Assembly (NCBI GenBank): GCA_964397255.1
Contig: CAYNHQ010000006.1
Span: 123,018 to 187,017 of the forward strand
Origin: CAYNHQ01 sp964397255
Lineage (GTDB): Bacteria > Bdellovibrionota_G > JALEGL01 > DATDPG01
DNA length: 64,000 bases
Direction of reading: 5' to 3'
Under the pieces are notes generated by a model. It saw nothing but the letters and a program-made list of their open reading frames with translations. It was not told where the DNA came from and searched no databases. Positions 16,458-24,487 of the stretch are shown in pieces; position 1 is the stretch's first letter; every line of letters begins with the position of its first letter. The position numbers were made by a program, and so were the translations under genes.

Positions 16458-18110
16458 ATGATCGAGGAGCGCAGCCGGACGAAGCGAGCGCGTTTAAAGG
16501 GTTTCATTTTGAACCGAGTGCGCCTTGTCATTTACCCGTTAATTTTGATTGCAGTGCCGTCATTCGCGTTTGCTGATGCTGGCGTACCAATGATCGCACT
16601 TATGTACCCAGCGCTTCTATTGGCGTTAATTCCGGTTGTTTTCTTAGAAGCGGAAATTTTCCGTCGGCGCATATCAACCTCTTATGGGAATATCCTGAAA
16701 GCCGTTGCAGCTGCTAATGCCGTGTCGACGATCCTGGGGTACCCGTTATCGTGGGTTCTTTTGTTTGGCATAGAGCTCCTCCTTACGACAATGGGTCATG
16801 CGTTGGTTTTACGAGGTGTATGGGCGAAGGCAGCGTCGGTTATTTTCCAAGCTGCTTGGCTTGCGCCATATGAGAGTGACTTATATTGGATGATTCCTGC
16901 CGCCGCGCTGGTCGGTCTTATTCCAGCGTACTTCATTTCTGTTTATTCCGAGGCGTACGTTGTACGGCGATTGCTGCGGGAATCGCGCCAGAAGATTCTG
17001 CCAGTGAGCTGGGTCGCCAATCTTTGGAGTTACGGGCTTCTAGTCACGTTGTGCTTGGCTTATGGTTCATACTCGTTTTCCGAGAGGGGCCATCCTCCCC
17101 TGATTGTAAATTTTTCACCGAAGAGCGTGGTTTTTAAATCGATGAAACCATTCTTCTACGAAGATGAATATAAAAACGTCAGATATTCGGCCACCGGAAT
17201 TATCAGCAACTCAGATAGAATTGTTTGGAAGGGTGAACTAGGTCGCAGAAGTTTAGTATCGCCTGATTCGACTAAAATATTGTTTGTCAGCGCCGGCGAA
17301 CTCAAAGTCCTTTCCTCAAGCGGCTCAGTAGAAACGATAGTAAAGGTCAAATCGATGTGGAATAGGGGGAAAAAAGATATTGGCACTGAATACTGGCGCG
17401 AGGAAGGTTGGCAGTGGTCGCCCGATTCGGCCTCCGTCTTTTTGATCAAGGATGTCTTTGAAAGCTCCACCCCGTCACAATGGTTCTCGAAAAAAGGATC
17501 TTTGTTTCGATTCAGCCTTCAGGTTCGCCAATTCGAAAAGGTACTGGATCCTTTTTTAAGCTACGAGGTTTATCCAGGTGTCAGCGGAAACGAAATTTTC
17601 TATAGCAAAGCTATCGATCACGGGAATAAGGGCTTTTATGTTTATGATTTGAAGGCCAAGAGAGAAGAATTGCTTTACGCCTCCACGGGCACCAAAGATT
17701 CTCGAAGCGACAAGGATATAAACAAGCGAATTTTCTTCGACCTTTCACATTATGAGTCGGAGTATACGTCGATGCAGTCCGAATTCTCTCGGAAGTCCTT
17801 CGATAAAAGGTATCCGAGTGGATTTTATAAGAAGGAGGGCCACAGGGAAAAATGTTTGTTGTCCATTGAAGACGGCACGGGAGGCTATCAGGGAGACGGC
17901 ATAGGAGATTTTGTAATAATTCCAGGCGGTCGATTTCTTTTGGTCGATGTCAACACGGCAAATTATAGAGGCACGTTGGTATTCGACCTTAACACAGGCG
18001 ATTATGGAAAATTTCTTGAAAATGTGCGTCTCTATTTCAGCGTGACGAGCAGTGACCTATCAGGTCGATTTTTCTTTACGGCCAGCGGATTGCAGAGCAT
18101 TCGGCCCTAG
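16458..18110 (+). CDS. Polytopic membrane protein with C-terminal beta-propeller-like domain, cassette cargo
   Basis: A 550-residue protein. Residues of about 20-210 form five or six hydrophobic helices (LVIYPLILIAVPSFAFA, LMYPALLLALIPVVFL and others). After about residue 230 it is soluble, with repeated WSPDS/VSPDS-type blades (RSLVSPDSTKILFVSAG, then WQWSPDSASVFLIKD) like TolB or WD-type propellers. No catalytic motif is visible. It starts 15 bases after the end of repeat X and ends four bases into the convergent antitoxin gene, so it fills the cassette tightly. The exact N-terminus is uncertain. Confidence 0.65.
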   Translation: MIEERSRTKRARLKGFILNRVRLVIYPLILIAVPSFAFADAGVPMIALMYPALLLALIPVVFLEAEIFRRRISTSYGNILKAVAAANAVSTILGYPLSWVLLFGIELLLTTMGHALVLRGVWAKAASVIFQAAWLAPYESDLYWMIPAAALVGLIPAYFISVYSEAYVVRRLLRESRQKILPVSWVANLWSYGLLVTLCLAYGSYSFSERGHPPLIVNFSPKSVVFKSMKPFFYEDEYKNVRYSATGIISNSDRIVWKGELGRRSLVSPDSTKILFVSAGELKVLSSSGSVETIVKVKSMWNRGKKDIGTEYWREEGWQWSPDSASVFLIKDVFESSTPSQWFSKKGSLFRFSLQVRQFEKVLDPFLSYEVYPGVSGNEIFYSKAIDHGNKGFYVYDLKAKREELLYASTGTKDSRSDKDINKRIFFDLSHYESEYTSMQSEFSRKSFDKRYPSGFYKKEGHREKCLLSIEDGTGGYQGDGIGDFVIIPGGRFLLVDVNTANYRGTLVFDLNTGDYGKFLENVRLYFSVTSSDLSGRFFFTASGLQSIRP

Positions 18111-18709
18111 GCAGCTTGAAGAATACTGTATTTTAGTTCCCTAATTCTTTTCGGAATCGGATGATCCAAAATTTCGTCCTTGCTGAGTGCCACAATTCCC
18201 TTTACCAAGATGGTATCCGACTCGAACACTGAATGAAGCTCGATCCTGATCTCGTCAAGGCTTGGGCTCAGTTTAATCGAGATACGGTCGCGCGCCGGTA
18301 CAGTTCTGAAGAAATCTACTTTTCTCAAGAGGGTCAACGCATGACGGACGGCTTTCGGGTCCTCCTTTAAATGTACGAGATAATTTCGGAAGAGTTGACC
18401 AAAAGCGGACTGTGGAACCGTGGCTCCTAGAGAATCTACAACGAGAAACACAATATCTTTTACGTCGGAAGGAATCCTGACTTCAAACGGCTTTCGGTCT
18501 GACACTCGGGCTTCCTTCAACCTAGCAACGGACTGTGGCGGTACGGAAACTGTTTCATTGCAAGTGGCACAAATACCCATCAACACACCCTTCACGTTTC
18601 TTTTCGATTTCTTCAAATAAAAAGAACGGCGCAAAAAAATGATTTCCCGAAGCTCTTTGCACTTCGGGCAAATGCCTCTCGAACGATCATTTTCTTTCCA
18701 AACTTTCAT
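18107..18709 (-). CDS. Zinc-finger antitoxin-like protein of a toxin-antitoxin pair
   Basis: A 200-residue protein with an N-terminal zinc finger of YgiT/MqsA type (CPKC, then CATC about 40 residues on, followed by VSVPPQSVARLKEAR). The remainder (DIVFLVVDSLGATVPQSAFGQLFRNYLVHLKED) is not one I can assign. ATG 18709 is chosen because it overlaps the stop of the upstream gene by four bases and puts the zinc finger at the N-terminus; the open frame runs on upstream without homology. The pairing with a small upstream gene behind a perfect operator palindrome suggests a type II TA system, toxin first. Roles are inferred. Confidence 0.6.
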   Translation of the reverse strand: MKVWKENDRSRGICPKCKELREIIFLRRSFYLKKSKRNVKGVLMGICATCNETVSVPPQSVARLKEARVSDRKPFEVRIPSDVKDIVFLVVDSLGATVPQSAFGQLFRNYLVHLKEDPKAVRHALTLLRKVDFFRTVPARDRISIKLSPSLDEIRIELHSVFESDTILVKGIVALSKDEILDHPIPKRIRELKYSILQAA

Positions 18710-19032
18710 TTTCGAATCTCCCATTCGGCTGGATGAAAGCTGATAAACCATGCGCCTCCTTCGATAAAATAGGCCCGCACAAACCATTGGTTCCAGTTAG
18801 CTATTTTCTTAGCCGCTTTAAACACATGAACCTCAATATCAGCCTTGCAATAATGCCGTTCCTTCCGATGCAACTTGCCTCGGCAGGATTTTAGAATCTC
18901 GATCGCTTGCTCCGGGGAAATATCGCCCACAGCCAAAAGGTTCTTTTCTTCTTGCGCATCTCTCGCCTCATGCTGGTATCGTCCCTCTTTTAAAGCTTCG
19001 ATCAGAGACCCTCTTGCTTCCCTAAAAGTCAT
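18706..19032 (-). CDS. Small protein, putative toxin of a YgiT-type zinc-finger TA pair
   Basis: A 108-residue protein (TFREARGSLIEALKEGRY at the start, then EQAIEILKSCRGKLHRKERHY and VRAYFIEGGAWFISFHP) resembling by eye the small toxins or DUF4258-like proteins commonly paired with YgiT-type zinc-finger antitoxins. It overlaps the following gene by ATGA. ATG 19032 is preferred over TTG 19059 because the TTG lies inside the 24-bp operator palindrome just upstream. Toxicity is inferred from context only. Confidence 0.55.
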   Translation of the reverse strand: MTFREARGSLIEALKEGRYQHEARDAQEEKNLLAVGDISPEQAIEILKSCRGKLHRKERHYCKADIEVHVFKAAKKIANWNQWFVRAYFIEGGAWFISFHPAEWEIRK

Positions 19033-19036
19033 ATTT

Positions 19037-19060
19037 ATTGTACGACAAATGTCGTACAAT
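19037..19060 (-). promoter_or_regulatory. Operator palindrome of the second TA pair
   Basis: Perfect inverted repeat with 11-bp arms ATTGTACGACA and TGTCGTACAAT separated by two bases, ending five bases before the ATG. It includes TACAAT, a good -10 element. Typical of autoregulated TA operons. Confidence 0.8.
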
Positions 19061-19103
19061 TTCCATCTCCTATGCGAAGAAGCCTAACTACTTGAAATCC
19101 GGA

Positions 19104-19220
19104 TACAATCATGACTTCAACTGAATCTATAGGACGCCACCCGGGTGGACATAGAAAAAAGTAATGAGACTTATTGGCCAAATTTTCAAATAGAAGCTCG
19201 GAATACGGTTGATGAATTTG
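19104..19220 (+). repeat. Cassette inverted repeat X, right copy
   Basis: 117 bp inverted, apparently perfect match to 16327-16443; closes the second cassette. Confidence 0.88.
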
Positions 19221-19267
19221 GGCGCGGCCTTCCTCATGGCCCCCACACCCCCATCGTCGGCCGCGCC
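19221..19267 (+). repeat. Palindromic core site Y3 (X|Z junction)
   Basis: GGCGCGGCC and GGCCGCGCC arms around a 29-base spacer containing TTCCTCATGGCCCCC, which is the Y1/Y2 spacer in the opposite orientation. Confidence 0.72.
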
Positions 19268-19500
19268 ACATACGATGGAAATAGATTGAAGGCGATTCAT
19301 TTCGGCCGAAGGCCGTCGGGTTTGAGGGCCTTTGCACGGCGAGGCGATCGAATTTTGCAAAGCCTGTGCGCGGTTGCAAACTACATGCGTGAGGTGGGGC
19401 GCTTTTTGCCCCGACGAAGGCAGGTAGTTTGCGTCACCTCAAGTCTTCAGCATATTTTCTTGAAAAAATGTTCGAAAATCGTCTAATAGCCCCGACCAGT
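19268..19500 (+). repeat. Outer inverted repeat Z of element A, right copy
   Basis: Inverted counterpart of 14525-14748. It contains a nested hairpin: outer arms GCAAACTAC (19376-19384) and GTAGTTTGC (19424-19432), inner GGGGC/GCCCC. The left copy keeps a hairpin at the same place with different arm sequence. It ends with the inverted tRNA core (19489-19500). No gene lies in 19060-19701. Confidence 0.85.
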
Positions 19501-19583
19501 TTTCATTTTTTCTCGCGCGCGCGAGGATCCCCCACGGATTTTGATAATTAAATCGCAGCGTTTTGGCGCCCAGCCGAACGTTC
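19489..19583 (+). repeat. Recombinase-flanking inverted repeat, left copy (element A)
   Basis: 95 bp, a perfect reverse complement of 21048-21142. It consists of the tRNA core plus the last part of the recombinase coding sequence in inverted orientation, and holds the 14-bp palindrome CTCGCGCGCGCGAG. Confidence 0.93.
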
Positions 19584-19701
19584 TGAAGTGCACGGGATTT
19601 TTATCGATCCCTTCACACTTCTGCATGCTCGTGCATGCGACCCGATTTATTCGAAGAATCCTTTCTTGGCTTGGCCGAAGGCGAGTATCTTCTTCGCGGT
19701 C

Positions 19702-21198
19702 ATGAAATTCTTTCTGTACGCGAGAAAGTCTGCAGACTCTGAAGAGCGTCAAATGTTGTCGATTGAAGCGCAGCTTGCGGAAGTTCGGGCTCTTGCTGAA
19801 AAAGATCATCTCAACGTTGTTGCTGAGTTTACCGAATCCATGACCGCGAAGATGCCCGGCCGCCGCATCTTTAATCAAATGATCGCGCGTATTGAAAAGG
19901 GAGAGGCCCAAGGCATTATTTCTTGGCACCCCGATCGACTGGCTCGCAACTCTATCGATGGCGGCCGTATTGTGTACCTGCTCGATACGGGCAAATTGTT
20001 GTCACTGAAATTCCCTACGTTTTGGTTTGAGAACACTCCGCAGGGAAAGTTTATGATGAGTCTCGCCTTCGGCCAGAGCAAACTCTACGTCGATAGTTTG
20101 TCGGAGAATGTCAAACGCGGCATCCGTCAGAAACTCCGGCGGGGGGAATGGCCGGGCTGGGCGCCGATCGGATACCTCAACGACAAACTATCTCGCAAGA
20201 TTGTCGTCGACCCTACTGAAGGCCCGCGGGTTCGCCGCATCTTTGAAATTTATGCCTCCGGCCGCGCAAGACTAAACGATTTAAAAGATCAGGCTCGTGA
20301 GTGGGGAATGAAAAGCCGAACCAAAAAGCCGCTTCATCGCTCCCATATTCACAATCTTTTATCCAACGCCTTTTATTCTGGTCTTCTCAAACACGCGGGC
20401 GAAACGTATCAAGGCACTCACGAGCCTCTCATCTCCAAGGAACTATTTGACCAGGTGCAGGCGATTCTCCATCAGCGCGGCCGGACGCATATTACGCGAA
20501 AACATCACTTCCCGTTCCTCGGCTTGGCGAAATGCGTGACCTGCGATGGCGCAATTACTGCGGAACGACAGAAGGGCCACCAGTACTATCGATGTTCTAA
20601 GAAACGTGGGAAATGTCCAGAGCCCTACACTCGCGAGGAATCTCTAGCGGCCCAAATTCAGAGCGCCATCGCATCCGTAGCGCTACCAGAAGGCGTCTAC
20701 CGGACAATGCTCTCCACTTTGGCCAAGGAACAGGAAGTGTCGAGCCAGCCCATCGAAAGACTCAAATTAGAGACGGCCGAGACAATTGCCGACCTTTCAA
20801 AAAAGCTGGATCGCTTGCTCGACGCCCATCTCGACGAAACCGTTGAGCGCACGGAATATCTCTCCAAAAAGGAACTGCTCCTCAATGAAAAACTCCGTCT
20901 CGAAGAGCGTCTTGGCAAGCTAGAAGAAACCCGGCTGGGCTGGCTCGAACCCACAAAAAATCTGCTCATTGCGGCTCGCCACGCGGAATCCGTGGCGAAC
21001 GACGACAATCTTTTTGCCAAGAAAGAATTCTTCGAAAAACTCGGGTCGAACGTTCGGCTGGGCGCCAAAACGCTGCGATTTAATTATCAAAATCCGTGGG
21101 GGATCCTCGCGCGCGCGAGAAAAAATGAAAACTGGTCGGGGCGACTGGATTTGAACCAGCGGCCTCTTGGTCCCGAACCAAGCACTCTACCAGGCTGA
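19702..21198 (+). CDS. Large serine recombinase of element A
   Basis: A 498-residue site-specific recombinase. N-terminal resolvase domain: the catalytic serine is in YARKS, followed by LSIEAQ, PGRRIFNQM and WHPDRLARN. The recombinase domain has FGQSKLYVDSLSENVKRG and RRGEWPGWAPIGYLN. A zinc ribbon follows (CVTC, then YYRCSKKRGKCPEPY), then a coiled-coil-like C-terminal region. ATG 19702 gives the family N-terminus. The 3' end is duplicated in inverted orientation upstream, and the last 18 or so codons are tRNA-Pro read antisense (RLDLNQRPLGPEPS), so the natural C-terminus depends on the integration site. Likely mediates integration at the tRNA and possibly cassette exchange. Confidence 0.93.
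   Translation: MKFFLYARKSADSEERQMLSIEAQLAEVRALAEKDHLNVVAEFTESMTAKMPGRRIFNQMIARIEKGEAQGIISWHPDRLARNSIDGGRIVYLLDTGKLLSLKFPTFWFENTPQGKFMMSLAFGQSKLYVDSLSENVKRGIRQKLRRGEWPGWAPIGYLNDKLSRKIVVDPTEGPRVRRIFEIYASGRARLNDLKDQAREWGMKSRTKKPLHRSHIHNLLSNAFYSGLLKHAGETYQGTHEPLISKELFDQVQAILHQRGRTHITRKHHFPFLGLAKCVTCDGAITAERQKGHQYYRCSKKRGKCPEPYTREESLAAQIQSAIASVALPEGVYRTMLSTLAKEQEVSSQPIERLKLETAETIADLSKKLDRLLDAHLDETVERTEYLSKKELLLNEKLRLEERLGKLEETRLGWLEPTKNLLIAARHAESVANDDNLFAKKEFFEKLGSNVRLGAKTLRFNYQNPWGILARARKNENWSGRLDLNQRPLGPEPSTLPG
21048..21142 (+). repeat. Recombinase-flanking inverted repeat, right copy (element A)
   Basis: Perfect inverted match to 19489-19583. It encodes recombinase residues of about 449-480 and ends in the tRNA-Pro 3' end. 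Confidence 0.93.
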
Positions 21199-21209
21199 GC
21201 TACGCCCCG
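21133..21209 (-). tRNA. tRNA-Pro (anticodon CGG), CCA encoded
   Basis: Read on the minus strand: acceptor CGGGGCG pairs with CGCCCCG, discriminator A, then CCA. The D arm begins TAGCTCAGCCTGG; anticodon stem CTTGG/CCAAG encloses the loop TTCGGGA, anticodon CGG; the T arm contains GGTTCAAATCC. Total 77 nt with CCA. Its 3' end is the right boundary of element A. Confidence 0.95.
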
Positions 21210-21406
21210 ATTTTCATAGCCATTAACAGGGAAACTCCGATCTTTCCACATCTCTTCGTTAGCGTCGTACGGGCGCTCCTCACATAGCCTCCGGCTATGC
21301 TCCGGTGCTTCCGTGCGCCGCTTCCTCGATCTGTGAAAAGCTTGGCGTTTCGTTCAGCTCCCCCATTAAACGGCCGACAAGCTAATATGATAGACTGGTT
21401 TTTCCA

Positions 21407-22240
21407 ATGAATTTCAACCGCCGGTTGTTTCTCCCTGTCATAGCCCTCATGGCTCTGATGGCGACGCATCAGGGGTATTCTCAGACCAAAGATGAGCAGA
21501 CGAAGGATACCAATGCCTATCTGGAAGCAGTCGAAAAAATGAAAAATGAGCCGCTGGAAAAACAAATTTCGATACTTCATTCCTTTCTCGACGAACATCC
21601 GGACACTTCGTTTCGTTCCGAGATTGAGAACAATTTAAAGCGCCTGGAAGACTTGTTAACGGAAACGGATCCGATCAAAAAACGCGAAGCGAGAGACACC
21701 GAGCGCTATCTCCGAGCGGTAGAATTCGCCAAAAAACTCTCCCTCGACGATCAGGCAGCACTCTGGGAGCAATTCTTGGAAGAAAATCCTCAGAGTCTTT
21801 ATCGACGAGAAGCAAAAACGAATTTGGAGAATGCTCGTCGGAAATCAGGCAAAGGAGCTGCATCTCCACCGGCCAATCAAGCGGCCGCTACATCCCTCCC
21901 GGTCGTTAAGGAACAGCCCCCAAAAGATCGTAACACCGCCATTCTCCTCGCCACGTTTCCAGGCCTCGTCGTTCCCGCCCTGGGGCATTGGTACGCTCAA
22001 GATTACAGCACAGCGGGCATACTAACGGGTGTCCGTGTGGTCGGTCTTGCGCTGGGGATTCCTGGGATAGTGAACAAGAATGCGGCACTCATCATTTTGG
22101 GGGGCGTCGCGACGCTGTTTGGATATGGGGTAGACATTTTCAACGCACCCCTTGCCGTCGATCGCTACAACGAGCAAGCGGAATCGAAACCGAAAACGGG
22201 CGCGATTCCATCCGAGATCACCGTCTCTTTTTCTTTTTAA
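21407..22240 (+). CDS. Exported protein with helical repeats and C-terminal hydrophobic hairpins
   Basis: A 277-residue protein of unknown function. Signal peptide LFLPVIALMALMATHQGYS. Two similar helical segments of about 65 residues follow (KMKNEPLEKQISILHSFLDEHPDTSFR and FAKKLSLDDQAALWEQFLEENPQSLYR), each describing something like a TPR unit. A Pro/Ala linker leads to a hydrophobic C-terminal region (GLVVPALGHWYAQDYSTAGIL, then LIILGGVATLFGYGVDIF) like the TM2/DUF5683-type region also seen at 62338. It lies just outside element A. Confidence 0.62.
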   Translation: MNFNRRLFLPVIALMALMATHQGYSQTKDEQTKDTNAYLEAVEKMKNEPLEKQISILHSFLDEHPDTSFRSEIENNLKRLEDLLTETDPIKKREARDTERYLRAVEFAKKLSLDDQAALWEQFLEENPQSLYRREAKTNLENARRKSGKGAASPPANQAAATSLPVVKEQPPKDRNTAILLATFPGLVVPALGHWYAQDYSTAGILTGVRVVGLALGIPGIVNKNAALIILGGVATLFGYGVDIFNAPLAVDRYNEQAESKPKTGAIPSEITVSFSF

Positions 22241-22962
22241 TTGGTTTCGCGATCGAGTTTCGTAAGAATCTGAGAAAGTTTTTCATCGTTCATGAGTTCT
22301 TCCACTCGTTCCACCTTTTGAATCTGCTCGTAGTCGCCCTGCCGAATGGAATCGACGAATCGGCCGTCATTTAATGCATCTTTCATCTGATATTCAGAGA
22401 GAATCGCATTAAGGTCGGGGCTGGATTTTAATTTCGACATCTTTTTCGGATCGCTCATCGTCGCTCGAAATTGCCGCATTCGTTCGAGCGTCGCCTGCTT
22501 GCCCATAGGGTTGTGGGAGGCGGCAAAACGATAGGCTCGACTTTCCAGCATTCGGGGAACCCAACCACGAACCAAATCTACTGGAATCAACGCCAGGAAA
22601 AAAAGTGATAATGCAATGATGGCTGTGGCTTTGAGTCCACCGAGAAGAGCTCCGCCAATACGGTTTACTTTCCATAATCCCTTTACCCGATTCACAAAAA
22701 ACTTTTCAATGCCATATCCGAACAGTCGGCATGCAATATAAATGAGAACTCCTGCGAGAAAGATCGAGGCTTTCTCCGCCATGAACCGAGAACACCCGAG
22801 CTGTCCCTGCACCCACGATCCCAGGTTGGCTCCAACCCACGGCGAAGCAAAATAAGCCGCCGCTAGACCGATGAGCGACATGATTTGACTCACCACTCCG
22901 CGAATGAGTCCGAAAATGGCCGCGACGATAATGAGTCCGCAAAGGATTTGGTCAATCATCAT
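22237..22962 (-). CDS. CvpA family membrane protein
   Basis: A 241-residue protein with four N-terminal hydrophobic helices in CvpA order (DQILCGLIIVAAIFGLIRGVV, LIGLAAAYFASPWVG, IFLAGVLIYIACRLFGY, ALLGGLKATAIIALSLFFL) and a charged C-terminal tail. CvpA proteins are linked to colicin V export and envelope stress survival. The start may be the second of two ATGs. It lies seven bases downstream of the degQ-like gene, so the two probably form one transcript concerned with envelope maintenance. Confidence 0.85.
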   Translation of the reverse strand: MMIDQILCGLIIVAAIFGLIRGVVSQIMSLIGLAAAYFASPWVGANLGSWVQGQLGCSRFMAEKASIFLAGVLIYIACRLFGYGIEKFFVNRVKGLWKVNRIGGALLGGLKATAIIALSLFFLALIPVDLVRGWVPRMLESRAYRFAASHNPMGKQATLERMRQFRATMSDPKKMSKLKSSPDLNAILSEYQMKDALNDGRFVDSIRQGDYEQIQKVERVEELMNDEKLSQILTKLDRETN

Positions 22963-22968
22963 TTTATG

Positions 22969-24456
22969 TTAGAGGCTGAACGCCACAAAGAGCGTTCCTT
23001 CCCCCCGTTTTACCAGGAGGAGAACCGAATCTCCCTTTTTTAATTTTGAAACGATTTGTGAGTAGGTGAGAGCAGACGAAATCTTCTTCCGATTCACCTC
23101 CACAATTACATCTCCTTTTTTAATTCCCTTCTCCGCCGCCGCACCCCCCTCATCCACATCCCGAACCAGTACACCTTCGCTCTTGGGCTCCAAACCGAGA
23201 GATCGAGCCGCCTCGGGCGTAAGCGTTTCGACCGCCAACCCCAAGGCATCATTTTTTTCCTCATCTTCAGAAATTTTTGCGACTTCCTTTTCTTTAAGTT
23301 CTCCGACCGTGAGGGAAATGGTCTTGGACTTTCCATCCCGGATGATTTCGAGAACCACGGACTTCCCCACCGGTGTATTGGCCACAGAAATGGGAAGATT
23401 TCGCCATTCATGAATTTCTTTTCCATCAAATTTCGTCACTACATCGCCTGCCAGCATTCCTGCTTTAGCCGCGGGACTATCCTTTTGCACCTCCGCAACG
23501 AGCGCCCCGGTACGCTCCTTCAATCCGAGGGCCTTGGCATGATCCTCCGTAACCTTTTGAATCACCACGCCAAGCCAACCTCGAACCACTTTTCCCTTGT
23601 CTTTGAGTTGAAGGAGAATGCCCTTTGCTAAATTAATCGGGATGGCAAATCCGATGCCTTGACCCGAGGCAATAATGGCAGCGTTGATTCCCACCACCTC
23701 TCCCTGGAAATTAAGAAGAGGCCCTCCCGAATTTCCAGGATTAATCGAAGCATCGGTTTGAATGAAATCATCGTACGAATCGAATCCAATCGGCCGTTCC
23801 TTTGCACTGACAATTCCCTGCGTGACGGTATGCGAAAGTCCGAATGGATTTCCAATGGCTACGACAATTTCACCCACCTTCACTCTGTCCGAATCCCCCA
23901 GCACCACGGTGGCAAGAGTTTTTTTTGATTCAATTTTAAGAAGAGCGACGTCGGTTCGTGGATCTCGGCCCACGACTTTGGCCACATATTCGGATTCGTC
24001 GGATAGAATCACTTTGATCTCATCCGCTTTTTCCACTACGTGGTTATTTGTTACCACATAGCCATCGGATCGAATGACAAATCCCGAACCAAGACTCTGC
24101 TCCCGTCGATCTCGATCCGGTTGGCCGGGGCCTTGAAAAAACTGATCAAAAAAATCGTCGAAAGGAGACGGAGGGGAATTCTTATCGGGCATGCGAGGGT
24201 GACCAAAAATGGGTGGGTGTCCGCGCATATCGTTTCCTTTCACAATCTTGCTAGTTGAAATGTTCACCACCGCTCCATCGACTCGCTGAGAAATTTTTTG
24301 ATACGCATCGGGCGTTACAACTTTTGCATCCGCATTTACGCGATCATTCGGCCGGTCTTTACCTTCTGTCCAAAGTGAATTGGGCGCGGCAACCGCGAAC
24401 GAGATGATAATACAATAGAAAAGAGAGAATACTGCCCATGGGGGTCTAATTTTCAT
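22969..24456 (-). CDS. degQ: Periplasmic serine protease DegQ/HtrA
   Basis: A 495-residue exported chaperone-protease. After the signal peptide (VFSLFYCIIISFAVAAP) come the trypsin-like domain with histidine in NNHVVEKADEI, aspartate in DPRTDVALLKI and serine in NPGNSGGPL, then two PDZ domains (GWLGVVIQKVTEDHAKALGL, and ALGLAVETLTPEAARSLGL). It degrades or refolds misfolded envelope proteins. Upstream is a divergent gap of only about 30 bases to the PocR-type regulator, which reads in the same direction, so the three genes could be co-transcribed. Confidence 0.95.
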   Translation of the reverse strand: MKIRPPWAVFSLFYCIIISFAVAAPNSLWTEGKDRPNDRVNADAKVVTPDAYQKISQRVDGAVVNISTSKIVKGNDMRGHPPIFGHPRMPDKNSPPSPFDDFFDQFFQGPGQPDRDRREQSLGSGFVIRSDGYVVTNNHVVEKADEIKVILSDESEYVAKVVGRDPRTDVALLKIESKKTLATVVLGDSDRVKVGEIVVAIGNPFGLSHTVTQGIVSAKERPIGFDSYDDFIQTDASINPGNSGGPLLNFQGEVVGINAAIIASGQGIGFAIPINLAKGILLQLKDKGKVVRGWLGVVIQKVTEDHAKALGLKERTGALVAEVQKDSPAAKAGMLAGDVVTKFDGKEIHEWRNLPISVANTPVGKSVVLEIIRDGKSKTISLTVGELKEKEVAKISEDEEKNDALGLAVETLTPEAARSLGLEPKSEGVLVRDVDEGGAAAEKGIKKGDVIVEVNRKKISSALTYSQIVSKLKKGDSVLLLVKRGEGTLFVAFSL

Positions 24457-24487
24457 GGCGAGTACGTTAGTCCCGAAGAATTTGGAG

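Larger units (their letters stand above)
14525..21142. mobile_element. Element A: tRNA-Pro-linked serine-recombinase element with two inverted-repeat cassettes
   Basis: Bounded by a 12-bp direct repeat ACTGGTCGGGGC at 14525-14536 and 21131-21142. The right copy is the 3' end of tRNA-Pro (CCA, discriminator and acceptor strand on the minus strand). A third, inverted copy is at 19489-19500. Between left and middle copies lies cargo (hicAB, an exported protein, a membrane protein, a second toxin-antitoxin pair) enclosed by long inverted repeats Z. Between middle and right copies lies the recombinase, enclosed by a perfect 95-bp inverted repeat. Same architecture as element B, with different tRNA, cargo and repeat sequences. 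Confidence 0.75.

Noticed and set aside
14749..19267. Classical integron attC sites
   Set aside because: There is no tyrosine integron integrase in the window, no attC-type R'/R'' core consensus, and units are bounded by inverted, not direct, repeats; the recombinase is of the serine family.
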